The notes under the pieces were generated by a model, which made no database searches, was not told where the DNA came from, and saw only the letters and a program-made list of their open reading frames with translations. Shown piece after piece: positions 1-8,059 of a stretch of DNA of 64,000 bases (its first letter is position 1; each line of letters opens with the position of its first letter). Made by a program: the position numbers and the translations under genes. The DNA is from Nitrobacter sp035546855 (lineage in GTDB: Bacteria; Pseudomonadota; Alphaproteobacteria; Rhizobiales; Xanthobacteraceae): NCBI GenBank assembly GCA_035546855.1, contig DASZVY010000007.1:1-64000 (forward strand). The letters run 5' to 3'.

Positions 1-1023
1 ATGCGCCTTTCCGTTCTCGATCAATCGCCCATCCGCAAGGATGGAAACCCCGCCGAGGCGGTTGCGGAAACCATCGCATTGGCGAAAGCCGCGGAAGCTC
101 TGGGCTATCACCGCTACTGGCTGGCCGAGCACCACAACACCGGCTCCTTCGCGGGCAGCGCGCCGGAAGTTCTGATCGCGCGCGTGGCGGCGGAGACGAA
201 GACCATCCGCGTCGGATCGGGCGGCGTCATGCTGACGCATTACAGCCCGCTGAAAGTGGCCGAGCAGTTCCGCATGCTGGAAGTTCTCAATCCCGGCCGC
301 ATCGATCTGGGCATCGGGCGCGCGCCGGGATCGGACCAGCGCACCGCCGCGGCGCTGCAGGCAGGACCCCAGGGCTTCGGCATCGACGCCTTTCCAAGCC
401 AGGTGTTTCTTCTGAAGCAGTTTCTGGACGACGCCTCCGGCCGCGCGGCATTGCCGGAAGATCATCCCTATCGTGGTATCCACGCCATGCCGCGCGGGCA
501 GACACGGCCGGAGATGTGGATGCTGGGGTCCGGTCTTCATAGCGCGGTTTATGCCGGGCAACTCGGCCTTCCGTTCAGCCATGCCACGTTCATCAGCCCC
601 GAAAGCAGCATGGAAGCGATCGCCGCCTACCGCGAGCGTTTCAAGCCGAGCGACTGGTGCGCAAGCCCGCGTGTCTCGATGGGCATTGCTGCGCTGGCGG
701 CGGAGAGCGAGGAAGACGCCGCGCGGCTCTCCGCGTCGCGCAATCTTTGGGTCGTGCGGCTCTTGACCGGGCGGCCCATCGCCTTCCCGCCGCCGGAAGA
801 AGCGCTGGCCTATCCGTTCACCGAGCAGGAGCGCGCCTTGCTGCGCTCGGTGGAGGCGCGCTCGGTGGTCGGAACGCCGGACCATGTGAAAGCGAAGCTG
901 ATGTCGCTGGCCGAACAACACGGCGCAGAGGAATTGGTGATCGTCACGATCACCTATGATTATGCATCGCGGCTACGGTCCTACGAATTGCTGGCGAAGG
1001 AATTCGGCCTCGCCGGTCGATAA
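1..1023 (+). CDS. LLM-class flavin-dependent oxidoreductase
   Basis: A 340-residue luciferase-like (LLM class, MsnO8-type) oxidoreductase. Family members bind reduced flavin in a TIM barrel and oxidise small organic molecules; the substrate here is unknown. Visible marks are A-E-H-H-N at residues 42-46, the glycine-rich strand G-S-G-G-V-M-L at 72-78 and G-I-G-R-A-P-G at 104-110. The ATG is the first base of the window, so no ribosome binding site or upstream neighbour can be seen. The length fits the family's usual 330-345 residues, so the gene is probably complete. It converges on the nucleoside transporter gene with two bases between the stop codons. Confidence 0.85.
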   Translation: MRLSVLDQSPIRKDGNPAEAVAETIALAKAAEALGYHRYWLAEHHNTGSFAGSAPEVLIARVAAETKTIRVGSGGVMLTHYSPLKVAEQFRMLEVLNPGRIDLGIGRAPGSDQRTAAALQAGPQGFGIDAFPSQVFLLKQFLDDASGRAALPEDHPYRGIHAMPRGQTRPEMWMLGSGLHSAVYAGQLGLPFSHATFISPESSMEAIAAYRERFKPSDWCASPRVSMGIAALAAESEEDAARLSASRNLWVVRLLTGRPIAFPPPEEALAYPFTEQERALLRSVEARSVVGTPDHVKAKLMSLAEQHGAEELVIVTITYDYASRLRSYELLAKEFGLAGR

Positions 1024-1025
1024 TG

Positions 1026-2285
1026 TCAGGACAGAATCGGCAGCAATCCGATCACCGATCCCGTCAGGCCCGAGGCCATGGTTCCCGATAGCAGCGCGCG
1101 CATGGCAAGCGGCACGATCTCGGCGCGACGCTCCGGCACCAGTCCGCTGACGCCGGCGATCATGATGCCAACCGAACCCAGATTGGCGAAGCCGCACATC
1201 GCATAGAGCATGATGAGCTTTGATCGCGGATCGAGCGCATCGGGTGCGAGTTTTGCGAATTCGACATAGGCGATCAGTTCGTTCAGCACGGTCTTGAGGC
1301 CCATCAACCGTCCGGCGGTGACGGCCTCGCTCCATGGCACGCCCATCAGCCAGCATACCGGCGCCATGACATACCCGAGCAGGCGCTGCAGCGATACCGG
1401 CTCGCCGCCGATCGCGGGCAGCAGTCCGATGATCGCGTTGGCGAGATGCACCAGCGCCACCAGCACCAGCAGCATGGCGATGACATTCAGCAGCAGTTCG
1501 AGGCCCGACGTGGTGCCCTTGACGATGGCGTCCATGGTGCTCGACGCGAGGGCATCGGGCTCGCCGAGCAGCCCGTCAGTGTGCCTGTTCGAGGTTTCCG
1601 GCACCATGATGAGGCTGACGAGGATCGCGGCCGGCGCGCCGAGCACGGAGGCGATGACGAAATGCGCCGATGCATCGGGAATCAGCGGCGCGAGCAATGT
1701 CGCGTAGAGCACGAGCACCGTGCCGGCGATCCCGGCCATGCCGCCGGTCATCACCAGGAACAGTTCGCTGCGCGTGAGTTGCGCCAGATAAGGCCGGATG
1801 AACAGCGGCGCTTCCACCATGCCGAGGAAGATGTTGGCGGCGGTGGAGAGGCCCACCGCGCCGCCGACGCCGAGGGTGCGTTCCAGGAGCCATGCCATGC
1901 CGCGCACCACCGGCGGCAGCACGCGCCAGTAGAACAGGAGCGACGTCAGCACGCTCATCACAAGAATGATCGGCAGCGCCTGAAACGCGAGGATGAAGTC
2001 CGCGCCCGGCGCCTTGATGTCGAACGGCGGCGCGCCGCCGCCGAGATAGCCGAACACGAACGAGGTGCCGGCGCGCGTCGCCGCGGCGATGGCGCCGACG
2101 GCGTCGTTGATGGCGGCGAACGCGCGGGTCACCACTGGCAGCCTGAGCAGCAGGAGCGCGGTCGCGATGGTGACGGCAAGGCCGATCGCCGCCTGCCGCA
2201 GCGAAACGGCGCGGCGGTTCTCGCTTACGGCCCACGCGAAGGCCAGCAGCGCGAAAACCCCGACGGCAGACTGCAGTTGCTGCAT
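1026..2285 (-). CDS. Concentrative nucleoside transporter (CNT/NupC family)
   Basis: A 419-residue polytopic inner-membrane protein of the concentrative nucleoside transporter family, which imports nucleosides with H+ or Na+. The family pattern around residues 152-166 (F-L-G-M-V-E-A-P-L-F-I-R-P-Y) is clear, as are a G-G-M-A-G-I-A-G-T segment near 181-189, a Gate-type F-G-Y-L-G-G near 78-83 and the C-terminal helices. The length is normal for bacterial CNTs (about 400-420). It is transcribed away from the MFS gene and towards gene 1. No purine riboswitch or regulator gene is visible upstream. Sodium versus proton coupling cannot be told from the sequence alone. Confidence 0.9.
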   Translation of the reverse strand: MQQLQSAVGVFALLAFAWAVSENRRAVSLRQAAIGLAVTIATALLLLRLPVVTRAFAAINDAVGAIAAATRAGTSFVFGYLGGGAPPFDIKAPGADFILAFQALPIILVMSVLTSLLFYWRVLPPVVRGMAWLLERTLGVGGAVGLSTAANIFLGMVEAPLFIRPYLAQLTRSELFLVMTGGMAGIAGTVLVLYATLLAPLIPDASAHFVIASVLGAPAAILVSLIMVPETSNRHTDGLLGEPDALASSTMDAIVKGTTSGLELLLNVIAMLLVLVALVHLANAIIGLLPAIGGEPVSLQRLLGYVMAPVCWLMGVPWSEAVTAGRLMGLKTVLNELIAYVEFAKLAPDALDPRSKLIMLYAMCGFANLGSVGIMIAGVSGLVPERRAEIVPLAMRALLSGTMASGLTGSVIGLLPILS

Positions 2286-2457
2286 GAATCCCCCGTTCCA
2301 TTATGCCAGAGCGGGGTGAGGGGGCAACGGCGGGGTCCGGCGGCGCAGGTTGCGGGGCTGAAGTGCGCATTCCCCGGATTGACGCGCGCATGGCCGCGCG
2401 TCATGTCATGCGGCCGTGCCCTGCCTCCGAGGGCGCCATTCGAGTGCTTGCCCGCCG

Positions 2458-3678
2458 ATGACCGCAGTTGCTGCCGAATCAGGATCTTTGCTCCGCGAAA
2501 GGCCGTTCCTGTTTTTTCTCGGCTCGCGGACGTTTTCCCGGTTCGCCAGCCAGATCGCAGCCGTGGCCGTGGGCTGGCAGGTCTACGAGCTGACGTCGAG
2601 CGCGTTCGTGCTCGGCATGATCGGCCTCGTGCAGTTCCTGCCGACGGCTGTGCTGGTGTTCATCGCGGGCCATGCGGTGGACCGGTTCGACCGCAAGCGC
2701 GTGGTGCAGCTCTGCCAGTTGGCCGAGGGGCTGACGGCCGTGTTCCTGGCCTGGGGCACCTATGCCGGCTGGCTGACGGTGCCCGAGATCTTCCTTGCGA
2801 TGCTGGTGGTTGGCACCGCCGGCGCGTTCGAAAGTCCGGCTGTGGCGGCGTTGCTGCCTGCCGTGGTCCCCGACGGCACCTTGCAGCGGGCGACGGCGAC
2901 CTCAAGCGGCTTCGGCCAGCTCGCCACCATCACGGGTCCCGCGCTCGGCGGCTTTGCCTATGCGGTCGCGCCGGGATTGCCGTATATCATCATGGCCGGT
3001 TGCTGGCTGATCGGCGGCCTGTCGATCGGCGCGGTGATGCTCGAGCGGCGGCCAGCCTCCGACGCCGCGCCGGATTCGGATGATGTTTACGCGGGCTTCA
3101 AGTTCGTCTGGTCCAATCCGGCGATCCTCGGCACCATCTCGCTCGATCTGTTCGCGGTGCTGTTCGGCGGCGCCACCGCGCTGCTGCCGATCTATGCGCG
3201 CGACATCCTGCACACCGGCCCGTGGGGTTTAGGCATCCTGCGCGCCGCGCCCGCGGTCGGTGCGTTGCTGATGACCGTCGTGCTGGCGCGCCATAACATC
3301 AACAGCAAGGTCGGCCTGCGGATGTTCCAGGCGGTGATCGTATTTGGCGTCGCGACGGCGGCATTCGCGCTGTCGACCTGGCTGTGGCTGTCGCTGCTGG
3401 CGCTCGCGATCATGGGCGCGGCGGATACGATCAGCGTCGTGATCCGCTTCTCGCTGGTTCAGCTCGCGACACCGGATGCGATGCGCGGCCGCGTCGGCGC
3501 GGTGAACTTCCTGTTCATCAACGCCTCGAACCAGCTCGGCCAGTTCGAAAGCGGCGTCACGGCGGCGCTGATGGGCGCGATGCCGGCCGCCGTTCTCGGC
3601 GGCGTCGGCACGATCGCGGTGGCGCTGCTGTGGATGAAGCTGTTCCCGACGCTGCGTAATGTCGAGCGGCTAGAGTAG
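2458..3678 (+). CDS. MFS transporter (EntS-like exporter family)
   Basis: A 406-residue major facilitator of the MFS_3 / EntS-like type, with about 12 hydrophobic segments and the loop 2-3 motif D-R-F-D-R-K-R in the first half. The open frame extends upstream to 2416, but the extra residues are polar and lack homology. The ATG at 2458 gives a normal short cytosolic N-terminus followed by E-R-P-F-L-F-F-L, usual for this family. Substrate unknown; relatives export siderophores, drugs or metabolites. The gene stands alone, 12 bases before the end of the convergent GrpB-like gene. Confidence 0.8.
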   Translation: MTAVAAESGSLLRERPFLFFLGSRTFSRFASQIAAVAVGWQVYELTSSAFVLGMIGLVQFLPTAVLVFIAGHAVDRFDRKRVVQLCQLAEGLTAVFLAWGTYAGWLTVPEIFLAMLVVGTAGAFESPAVAALLPAVVPDGTLQRATATSSGFGQLATITGPALGGFAYAVAPGLPYIIMAGCWLIGGLSIGAVMLERRPASDAAPDSDDVYAGFKFVWSNPAILGTISLDLFAVLFGGATALLPIYARDILHTGPWGLGILRAAPAVGALLMTVVLARHNINSKVGLRMFQAVIVFGVATAAFALSTWLWLSLLALAIMGAADTISVVIRFSLVQLATPDAMRGRVGAVNFLFINASNQLGQFESGVTAALMGAMPAAVLGGVGTIAVALLWMKLFPTLRNVERLE

Positions 3679-3690
3679 CCGCATTGCGCA

Positions 3691-4227
3691 TCATCCATGG
3701 TGCTGAGACCAGGCGGTTGCCTTGGATAGCAACACAGAGATTTGTTTTGCTTTGGCCGACGAGTAAGCCAACAGCCGCGTGTGACCGTCCTCCAGTGCTT
3801 TACGTTTTACGTCGGCATATGCGGCGGCCTCGTCGGGGTGGCTTCGCAAAAAATCGCGAAGCAACAGATTGTTGACCCAATGCTCTTGATGGATCTCCAC
3901 AATGTGAAGATTGGAAGCTATGGAGCCGCGCATTCTCATGTATCGGCGTCCAACAATGCCAGCCTCCCCGAGGTCTCGCCATCCATCCGCTGAAAGCCGC
4001 TTTGCGGCTTCGTTGATGTCCTGCGGGTCAGAAAGTCCAACGAGCAGATCGATTATCGGCTTCGCTTCCAAGCCCGGCACCGCCGTGCTGCCAATATGCT
4101 CAATCTGAACGCCAAGATCGTGCAGTCTGTCTGCGATGTTGCTTAGGAGCTTGTTGGCTTCGCCGAGCCATGACGGATCATGAGGGCGAAGGACGATACT
4201 TTCGTCTAGATCGTCCTGTGCAGACAA
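3691..4227 (-). CDS. GrpB family protein (UPF0157, nucleotidyltransferase fold)
   Basis: A 178-residue GrpB/UPF0157 protein with the family signature I-E-H-I-G-S-T-A-V-P-G-L at residues 42-53, followed by K-P-I-I-D-L, whose Asp60 is a candidate metal ligand. The family has a nucleotidyltransferase fold, but its biological role is not established. The start is a TTG at 4227 with GGTGAG a few bases upstream. This ribosome binding site overlaps the stop codon of the SDR gene, so the pair looks translationally coupled. The coding sequence is slightly less GC-rich than its neighbours, which may point to later acquisition. Confidence 0.8.
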   Translation of the reverse strand: MSAQDDLDESIVLRPHDPSWLGEANKLLSNIADRLHDLGVQIEHIGSTAVPGLEAKPIIDLLVGLSDPQDINEAAKRLSADGWRDLGEAGIVGRRYMRMRGSIASNLHIVEIHQEHWVNNLLLRDFLRSHPDEAAAYADVKRKALEDGHTRLLAYSSAKAKQISVLLSKATAWSQHHG

Positions 4228-4233
4228 AGCGAC

Positions 4234-4995
4234 TCACCCCCGTCCCACGAACGGCATCTTCGTCGCCATGACAGTCATGAACAGCACGTTGGCGTCGAGC
4301 GGAAGGCTCGCCATGTAGGCGACGGCGTCGCCGACGGCTTTTGCATCCATCCGCGGCTCCTGCTTCGAGGTGCCGTCGGGCTGCAGCACGCCGGGGCCGT
4401 TCACCATGCGGTCGGTCATCGGCGTCGCGGCGTTGCCGATGTCGATCTGCCCGACCGCGATGTCATAGGCGCGGCCGTCGAGATTGGTGGCCTTGGTGAG
4501 GCCCGTGATGGCGTGCTTGGTCGAGGTGTAGGCCGCCGAGAACGGCCGCGGCGCGTGGGCCGAGATCGAGCCGTTGTTGATGATGCGGCCGCCGCGCGGC
4601 GTCTGGTCCTTCATGATGCGGAAAGCGTGCTGGGTGCACAGGAACGGCGCGGTGAGGTTGGTGTCGACCACCGCCTGCCACTGGTCGAGCTTCAGATCCT
4701 CGAACGGCATCGCCGGCGTGCCCATGCCGGCATTGTTGAACAGGAGATCGAGCCGGCCGTATTTCTCCATGGTCTTGGCGAACAGCGCCGCGATGGAGGC
4801 GGGATCGGTCATGTCGGCCGGGACCGGCAGGCTCTTGCCGCCGAATTCGGCGCCGAGCTTCTGGGTTTCCTCCAGCATGTTGAGGCGGCGGCCCGTCAGC
4901 ACCACAGTGTAGCCGATCTTCATCAGCGCCAGCGATGCCGCGCGTCCCACGCCGGTGCCTGCGCCCGTCACGATCGCGATCTTGTCTGCAGCCAT
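4234..4995 (-). CDS. SDR family NAD(P)-dependent oxidoreductase
   Basis: A 253-residue classical short-chain dehydrogenase/reductase. The Rossmann motif T-G-A-G-T-G-V-G lies at residues 10-17, N-N-A-G near 89-92, the catalytic Ser in N-N-G-S-I-S-A and the Tyr/Lys pair in A-Y-T-S-T-K-H near 158-164. A basic G-R-R after the second strand suggests NADP(H). The substrate cannot be assigned. It is the first gene of a two-gene unit with the GrpB-like gene. The Anbu gene upstream runs in the same direction, 25 bases away, so read-through from that locus is possible. Confidence 0.88.
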   Translation of the reverse strand: MAADKIAIVTGAGTGVGRAASLALMKIGYTVVLTGRRLNMLEETQKLGAEFGGKSLPVPADMTDPASIAALFAKTMEKYGRLDLLFNNAGMGTPAMPFEDLKLDQWQAVVDTNLTAPFLCTQHAFRIMKDQTPRGGRIINNGSISAHAPRPFSAAYTSTKHAITGLTKATNLDGRAYDIAVGQIDIGNAATPMTDRMVNGPGVLQPDGTSKQEPRMDAKAVGDAVAYMASLPLDANVLFMTVMATKMPFVGRG

Positions 4996-5020
4996 GTTGT
5001 TTCCTGCCTTTGTTTTGCGG

Positions 5021-5776
5021 TTAGGTTTTTGTGATTTGGTCTTTGTAGGGTGGGCGCGGAATGTTCTGGTGCGCCGCGCGCAGCGCCGCCGACCATCGCG
5101 CGCGCAGGTCGTGGAAATAGGGCTCGCCGGCCTCGATGCGGTGATTGAGATCCGCGTCGCAGACGTCGTTGCGCACCACGAGGATGTCGATCGGCAGCCC
5201 GACGCCGAGATTGGAGCGCATCGTCGAGTCCATCGAGATCAGCCCGGTCTTCAGCGCGTCGTAGAGTTCGGCGTCATAGTGCATCGCGCGGTCGAGCACC
5301 GGCTTGCCGTATTTGTGCTCGCCGATCTGCAAATACGGCGTGTCGGTGGTGCATTCGATGAAGTTGCCGGCGGGGTAGATCATGAACAGCCGCATCCGCG
5401 AGCCCTTGATCTGGCCGCCGAACAGAAACGAGACGTCGAAGCTGATATCCTCGGATTGCAGCGCCCGGCCCTCGGTCGCGTGCACGCTGCGGATCGCGCG
5501 GCCGATGCGCTGCGCGGCCTGGAACATGGTCGGCGCATTCATCAGCGTCTCGATCTCGCCGGTGTCGGGATTTTCCACGCCCTCGCTGAGCGTCGACAGC
5601 ACCGACTGGCTGATGGCGAGGTTGCCGGCGCTGGCGACCGCCATGATGCGCTCCCCCGGCTTGCAGAAAACATGCAGCTTGCGGAAGGTCGAGACGTTGT
5701 CGAGACCGGCGTTGGTGCGGGTGTCCGCGATCATCACCAGACCGTCTTTCACCAGAATCCCGCAGCAATAGGTCAT
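5021..5776 (-). CDS. Anbu family proteasome-like protease
   Basis: A 251-residue Ntn-hydrolase of the Anbu (ancestral beta subunit) family, related to HslV and the 20S proteasome. After Met removal the N-terminus is T-Y-C-C-G, with Thr1 as nucleophile; Asp17 (A-D-T-R-T) and a Lys near position 32 (F-R-K-L-H) complete the expected site. The frame is open to 5839, but only the ATG at 5776 places Thr1 correctly, which fixes the start. The next three genes upstream on this strand encode transglutaminase, alpha-E and ATP-grasp proteins, the conserved Anbu neighbourhood. Anbu assembles into helical or ring complexes; natural substrates are unknown. Confidence 0.9.
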   Translation of the reverse strand: MTYCCGILVKDGLVMIADTRTNAGLDNVSTFRKLHVFCKPGERIMAVASAGNLAISQSVLSTLSEGVENPDTGEIETLMNAPTMFQAAQRIGRAIRSVHATEGRALQSEDISFDVSFLFGGQIKGSRMRLFMIYPAGNFIECTTDTPYLQIGEHKYGKPVLDRAMHYDAELYDALKTGLISMDSTMRSNLGVGLPIDILVVRNDVCDADLNHRIEAGEPYFHDLRARWSAALRAAHQNIPRPPYKDQITKT

Positions 5777-5862
5777 TCCCGGCCCTCGGCCTTTTCTTTC
5801 GTCGAAGCGGGAGCTTAGTAGCGAATTTTGCGGGGGCATCCAACCCCCGAGGGAACAACGTC

Positions 5863-5962
5863 GTCATTCCGGGGCGGTCGCGAAGCGAGCGAACCCGGAA
5901 TCTCGCATTCAACCCTTGCCGGATTCCGGATCGGCCTGCGTGTGCAGGCCGTCCGGAATGAC
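5863..5962. repeat. Dispersed palindromic repeat, CATTCCGG type (copy 1)
   Basis: An imperfect palindrome bounded by GTCATTCCGG and CCGGAATGAC, with internal C-G-G-A-A-T-C and G-A-T-T-C-C-G-G arms. The same design occurs at 6823-6919, 11174-11298 and 15955-16051. It lies between the Anbu and transglutaminase genes and probably folds strongly in RNA. Confidence 0.75.
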
Positions 5963-5971
5963 GGGAGAGGA

Positions 5972-6796
5972 CTACGACTGGCTCTGCCGTCCGGCCTGAT
6001 CGACATGGACCGCGACCGACAGGGTTTCGACGCCGCCGCCGTAGCGGGTGCCGCGCACCGGCGCCGCGCCGAGATAGTCGAGGCCGATGGCGACGCGGGC
6101 GTGGGCGTCGGTGGTGCAGATGCCGTTGGCGGGATCGAAGCCGACCCAGCCGAGATCGGGCACGTACGCCTCGGCCCAGGCATGACCGGCCTGCTGGTGA
6201 ACCACGCCGTCGGCGCGCATGAAGTGGCCGGAGACGAAACGGGCCGGCACGCCGCCGGCCCGCGCGCAGGCAATGAAGATATGCGCGTAGTCCTGGCAGA
6301 CGCCGCGTGTCATCGTGTAGGCCTCCGCGGCGGAGGTGCCGGTGTGGGTCGGATCAGGATCGAACGTCATATGATCGTTGATCCGGACCATCAGCGCGTG
6401 CAGGAAGGTGAGTGTGTCGTCGTGCGTGCCGGACCGTAACGCGCGGGTCAGTCCGGTCATTGCGGCATCGGCCGTGGTGAGAGACGTCGCGCGCAGGAAC
6501 AGCCCCGGCGGAAACCGCTCGTCGGTGCCGCGCAGGACGCCGCCGGTGTCCTGCGTTTCGATCAGCCCTTCGACGGAAACGGTGAGGTCGGCGACCGGGC
6601 CATGGGTCAGGACGTGCGTGACGTTGCCGAACGCGTCCTCGTGCATGTCGAGGCGGGAATCGGTGGAGACGTCGATCTGCCAGTCGGCGACGTATTGACC
6701 GTCGTGATTGCCCGGCGTCAGCCGCAGGATCTGGATGACGCTGCTCGCAGGCGGTTCGTAACGATAGGTGGTCGAATGGGCAATTCGCAGGCGCAT
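5972..6796 (-). CDS. Transglutaminase-like cysteine peptidase family protein (Anbu locus)
   Basis: A 274-residue protein with an N-terminal beta region (about residues 1-80) and a transglutaminase core. The triad is visible: Cys167 in R-G-V-C-Q-D-Y-A-H, His205 in A-G-H-A-W-A-E and Asp221 in G-F-D-P-A-N-G. No signal peptide, so it is probably cytosolic. Proteins of this COG1305 branch accompany alpha-E and ATP-grasp proteins and have been proposed to act on peptides or amide bonds made by the ATP-grasp partner; this is inference from context. The start at 6796 (M-R-L-R-I-A-H-S-T-T-Y-R-Y) matches the usual N-terminus. Confidence 0.9.
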   Translation of the reverse strand: MRLRIAHSTTYRYEPPASSVIQILRLTPGNHDGQYVADWQIDVSTDSRLDMHEDAFGNVTHVLTHGPVADLTVSVEGLIETQDTGGVLRGTDERFPPGLFLRATSLTTADAAMTGLTRALRSGTHDDTLTFLHALMVRINDHMTFDPDPTHTGTSAAEAYTMTRGVCQDYAHIFIACARAGGVPARFVSGHFMRADGVVHQQAGHAWAEAYVPDLGWVGFDPANGICTTDAHARVAIGLDYLGAAPVRGTRYGGGVETLSVAVHVDQAGRQSQS

Positions 6797-6822
6797 TATT
6801 TGGATTCCAAACCATCATGGTC

Positions 6823-6919
6823 GTCATTCCGGGGCGCGCGAAGCGCGAACCCGGAATCCATAACCCCCGCCGGGAGTATGGATTCCGGGCCTGCGCCAAG
6901 GGGCGCATCCCGGAATGAC
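6823..6919. repeat. Dispersed palindromic repeat, CATTCCGG type (copy 2)
   Basis: Begins GTCATTCCGGGG and ends CGGAATGAC, with paired GGAATCCAT and ATGGATTCC arms in the middle. It fills the gap between the transglutaminase and alpha-E genes and belongs to the same family as 5863-5962. Confidence 0.8.
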
Positions 6920-6941
6920 GAGGAATTTTTGTTTGTTCTCA

Positions 6942-7886
6942 TCATATCAAATACTGCCGCGCGATGATCTCCCCGAGCCGTGCGTTGTCGGCGATGAATT
7001 CCTGGATGAATTCATGCAGGCCGCGCTGGAAGATGTCGTTCATATGACTGTGATCGAGACGGTTGCGGATGCCGCGCGCGTGGCGTTGCGCCGGCCCCTG
7101 GCGGCTATAGGCGACGCCGATCTGGTCGAGGTTGCGGACGAGATTGCCGTAGCAGCTCGCCAGCGATCGCGGCAGCGTGTCGTTGAGGATCAGGAGGTCG
7201 GCGATCAGCCACGGCTTGAGCGTCTCGCGATAGACCCAGTGATAGGCCGTCAGCGCCGACACCGAGCGCAGGATCGAGGTCCACTGGTAGTAGTCGAGCG
7301 GGCCGCCGACGTGTTCCTCCTCGGGCAGCAGCATGTGATATTTGACATCGAGGATGCGGGCGGTGTTGTCGGCGCGTTCCACATGCAGGCCGAGGCGCGA
7401 GAACCAGTAGGCGTCGTTGCGCAGCATGGTGCGGTAGGCCGAGCCGTCGAAGCGGAGCGAGGTTTCCTGCACGAAGCGCAGGAACTTCGTCAGCTCCTCG
7501 CGCGTCGCGGCGCCCTTGCCCCAGACTTCCTGCAACTCGATCCAGGCGCTGTTGATGGTGTCCCACATCTCGCCGGTGAGCGCGGTGCGGACCGAGCGCG
7601 AATTGAGCCGCGCGTTTTCGATGCAGTTGCGGATCGAGGAGGGATTGTCCGTCGAGAACGACAGATATTCCACCACGCTCTGCTCGTCGGCGGTCTCATG
7701 GCAGGCGTAGAAGCCCGCGCCGACGCCGGCGGTCTGCACCGCCGAATCCCATTCGTTGGTCTTGCCGACGTAAGCGGCGGGGAGCGCGGTGACGCGCAAG
7801 GTCGCGTCGATGGTGCGCGCGACGTATTCCGCGCGCTCGACGTAGCGGGCCAGCCAGTAGAGGTTTTCAGCGGTGCGCGAGAGCAT
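6942..7886 (-). CDS. Alpha-E domain-containing protein (COG2307)
   Basis: A 314-residue all-helical alpha-E domain protein. The N-terminus M-L-S-R-T-A-E-N-L-Y-W-L-A-R-Y-V-E-R-A-E is the hallmark of the family and fixes the ATG at 7886; the frame is open upstream, but that stretch is translated repeat. Alpha-E proteins are nearly always encoded beside a circularly permuted ATP-grasp protein and a transglutaminase-like protein, as here, and are thought to form part of a peptide-bond or amide-bond forming system. Biochemistry is largely unknown. No catalytic motif stands out; conserved charged residues (E-R-A-E, R-R, H-W-V) are scattered through the helices. Confidence 0.9.
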   Translation of the reverse strand: MLSRTAENLYWLARYVERAEYVARTIDATLRVTALPAAYVGKTNEWDSAVQTAGVGAGFYACHETADEQSVVEYLSFSTDNPSSIRNCIENARLNSRSVRTALTGEMWDTINSAWIELQEVWGKGAATREELTKFLRFVQETSLRFDGSAYRTMLRNDAYWFSRLGLHVERADNTARILDVKYHMLLPEEEHVGGPLDYYQWTSILRSVSALTAYHWVYRETLKPWLIADLLILNDTLPRSLASCYGNLVRNLDQIGVAYSRQGPAQRHARGIRNRLDHSHMNDIFQRGLHEFIQEFIADNARLGEIIARQYLI

Positions 7887-7898
7887 GGCGGCTTTTTC

Positions 7899-8026
7899 TC
7901 CCTCCCCCCTTGCGGGGGAGGGTCGGGGAGGGAGGTATGTAATGGAAGCGGAGAGTACGTTGACCCCCACCCCCAACCCCTAAGAGCGAGCTTCGCTCGT
8001 CTCGGCCCCGCAAGGGGGCGGGGAGC
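7899..8026. repeat. Palindromic repeat cluster, CCCTCCCC/GGGGAGG type (copy 1)
   Basis: Several short hairpins made of C-rich and G-rich arms around CTTGCGGG or CGCAAGG, plus a GAGCGAGC/GCTCGTCTC stem. Related clusters lie at 11972-12024 and 19697-19832. It occupies the gap between the alpha-E and ATP-grasp genes. Confidence 0.7.
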
Positions 8027-8059
8027 ATGTTGCGGGCGTTGCGATTCCGTTGGTCCAAT

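Noticed and set aside
1446..3083. 545-codon open frame on the plus strand
   Set aside because: It is antisense to the nucleoside transporter and out of frame with the MFS gene; the translation is Arg/Gly/His-rich without homology, the usual shadow of high GC.
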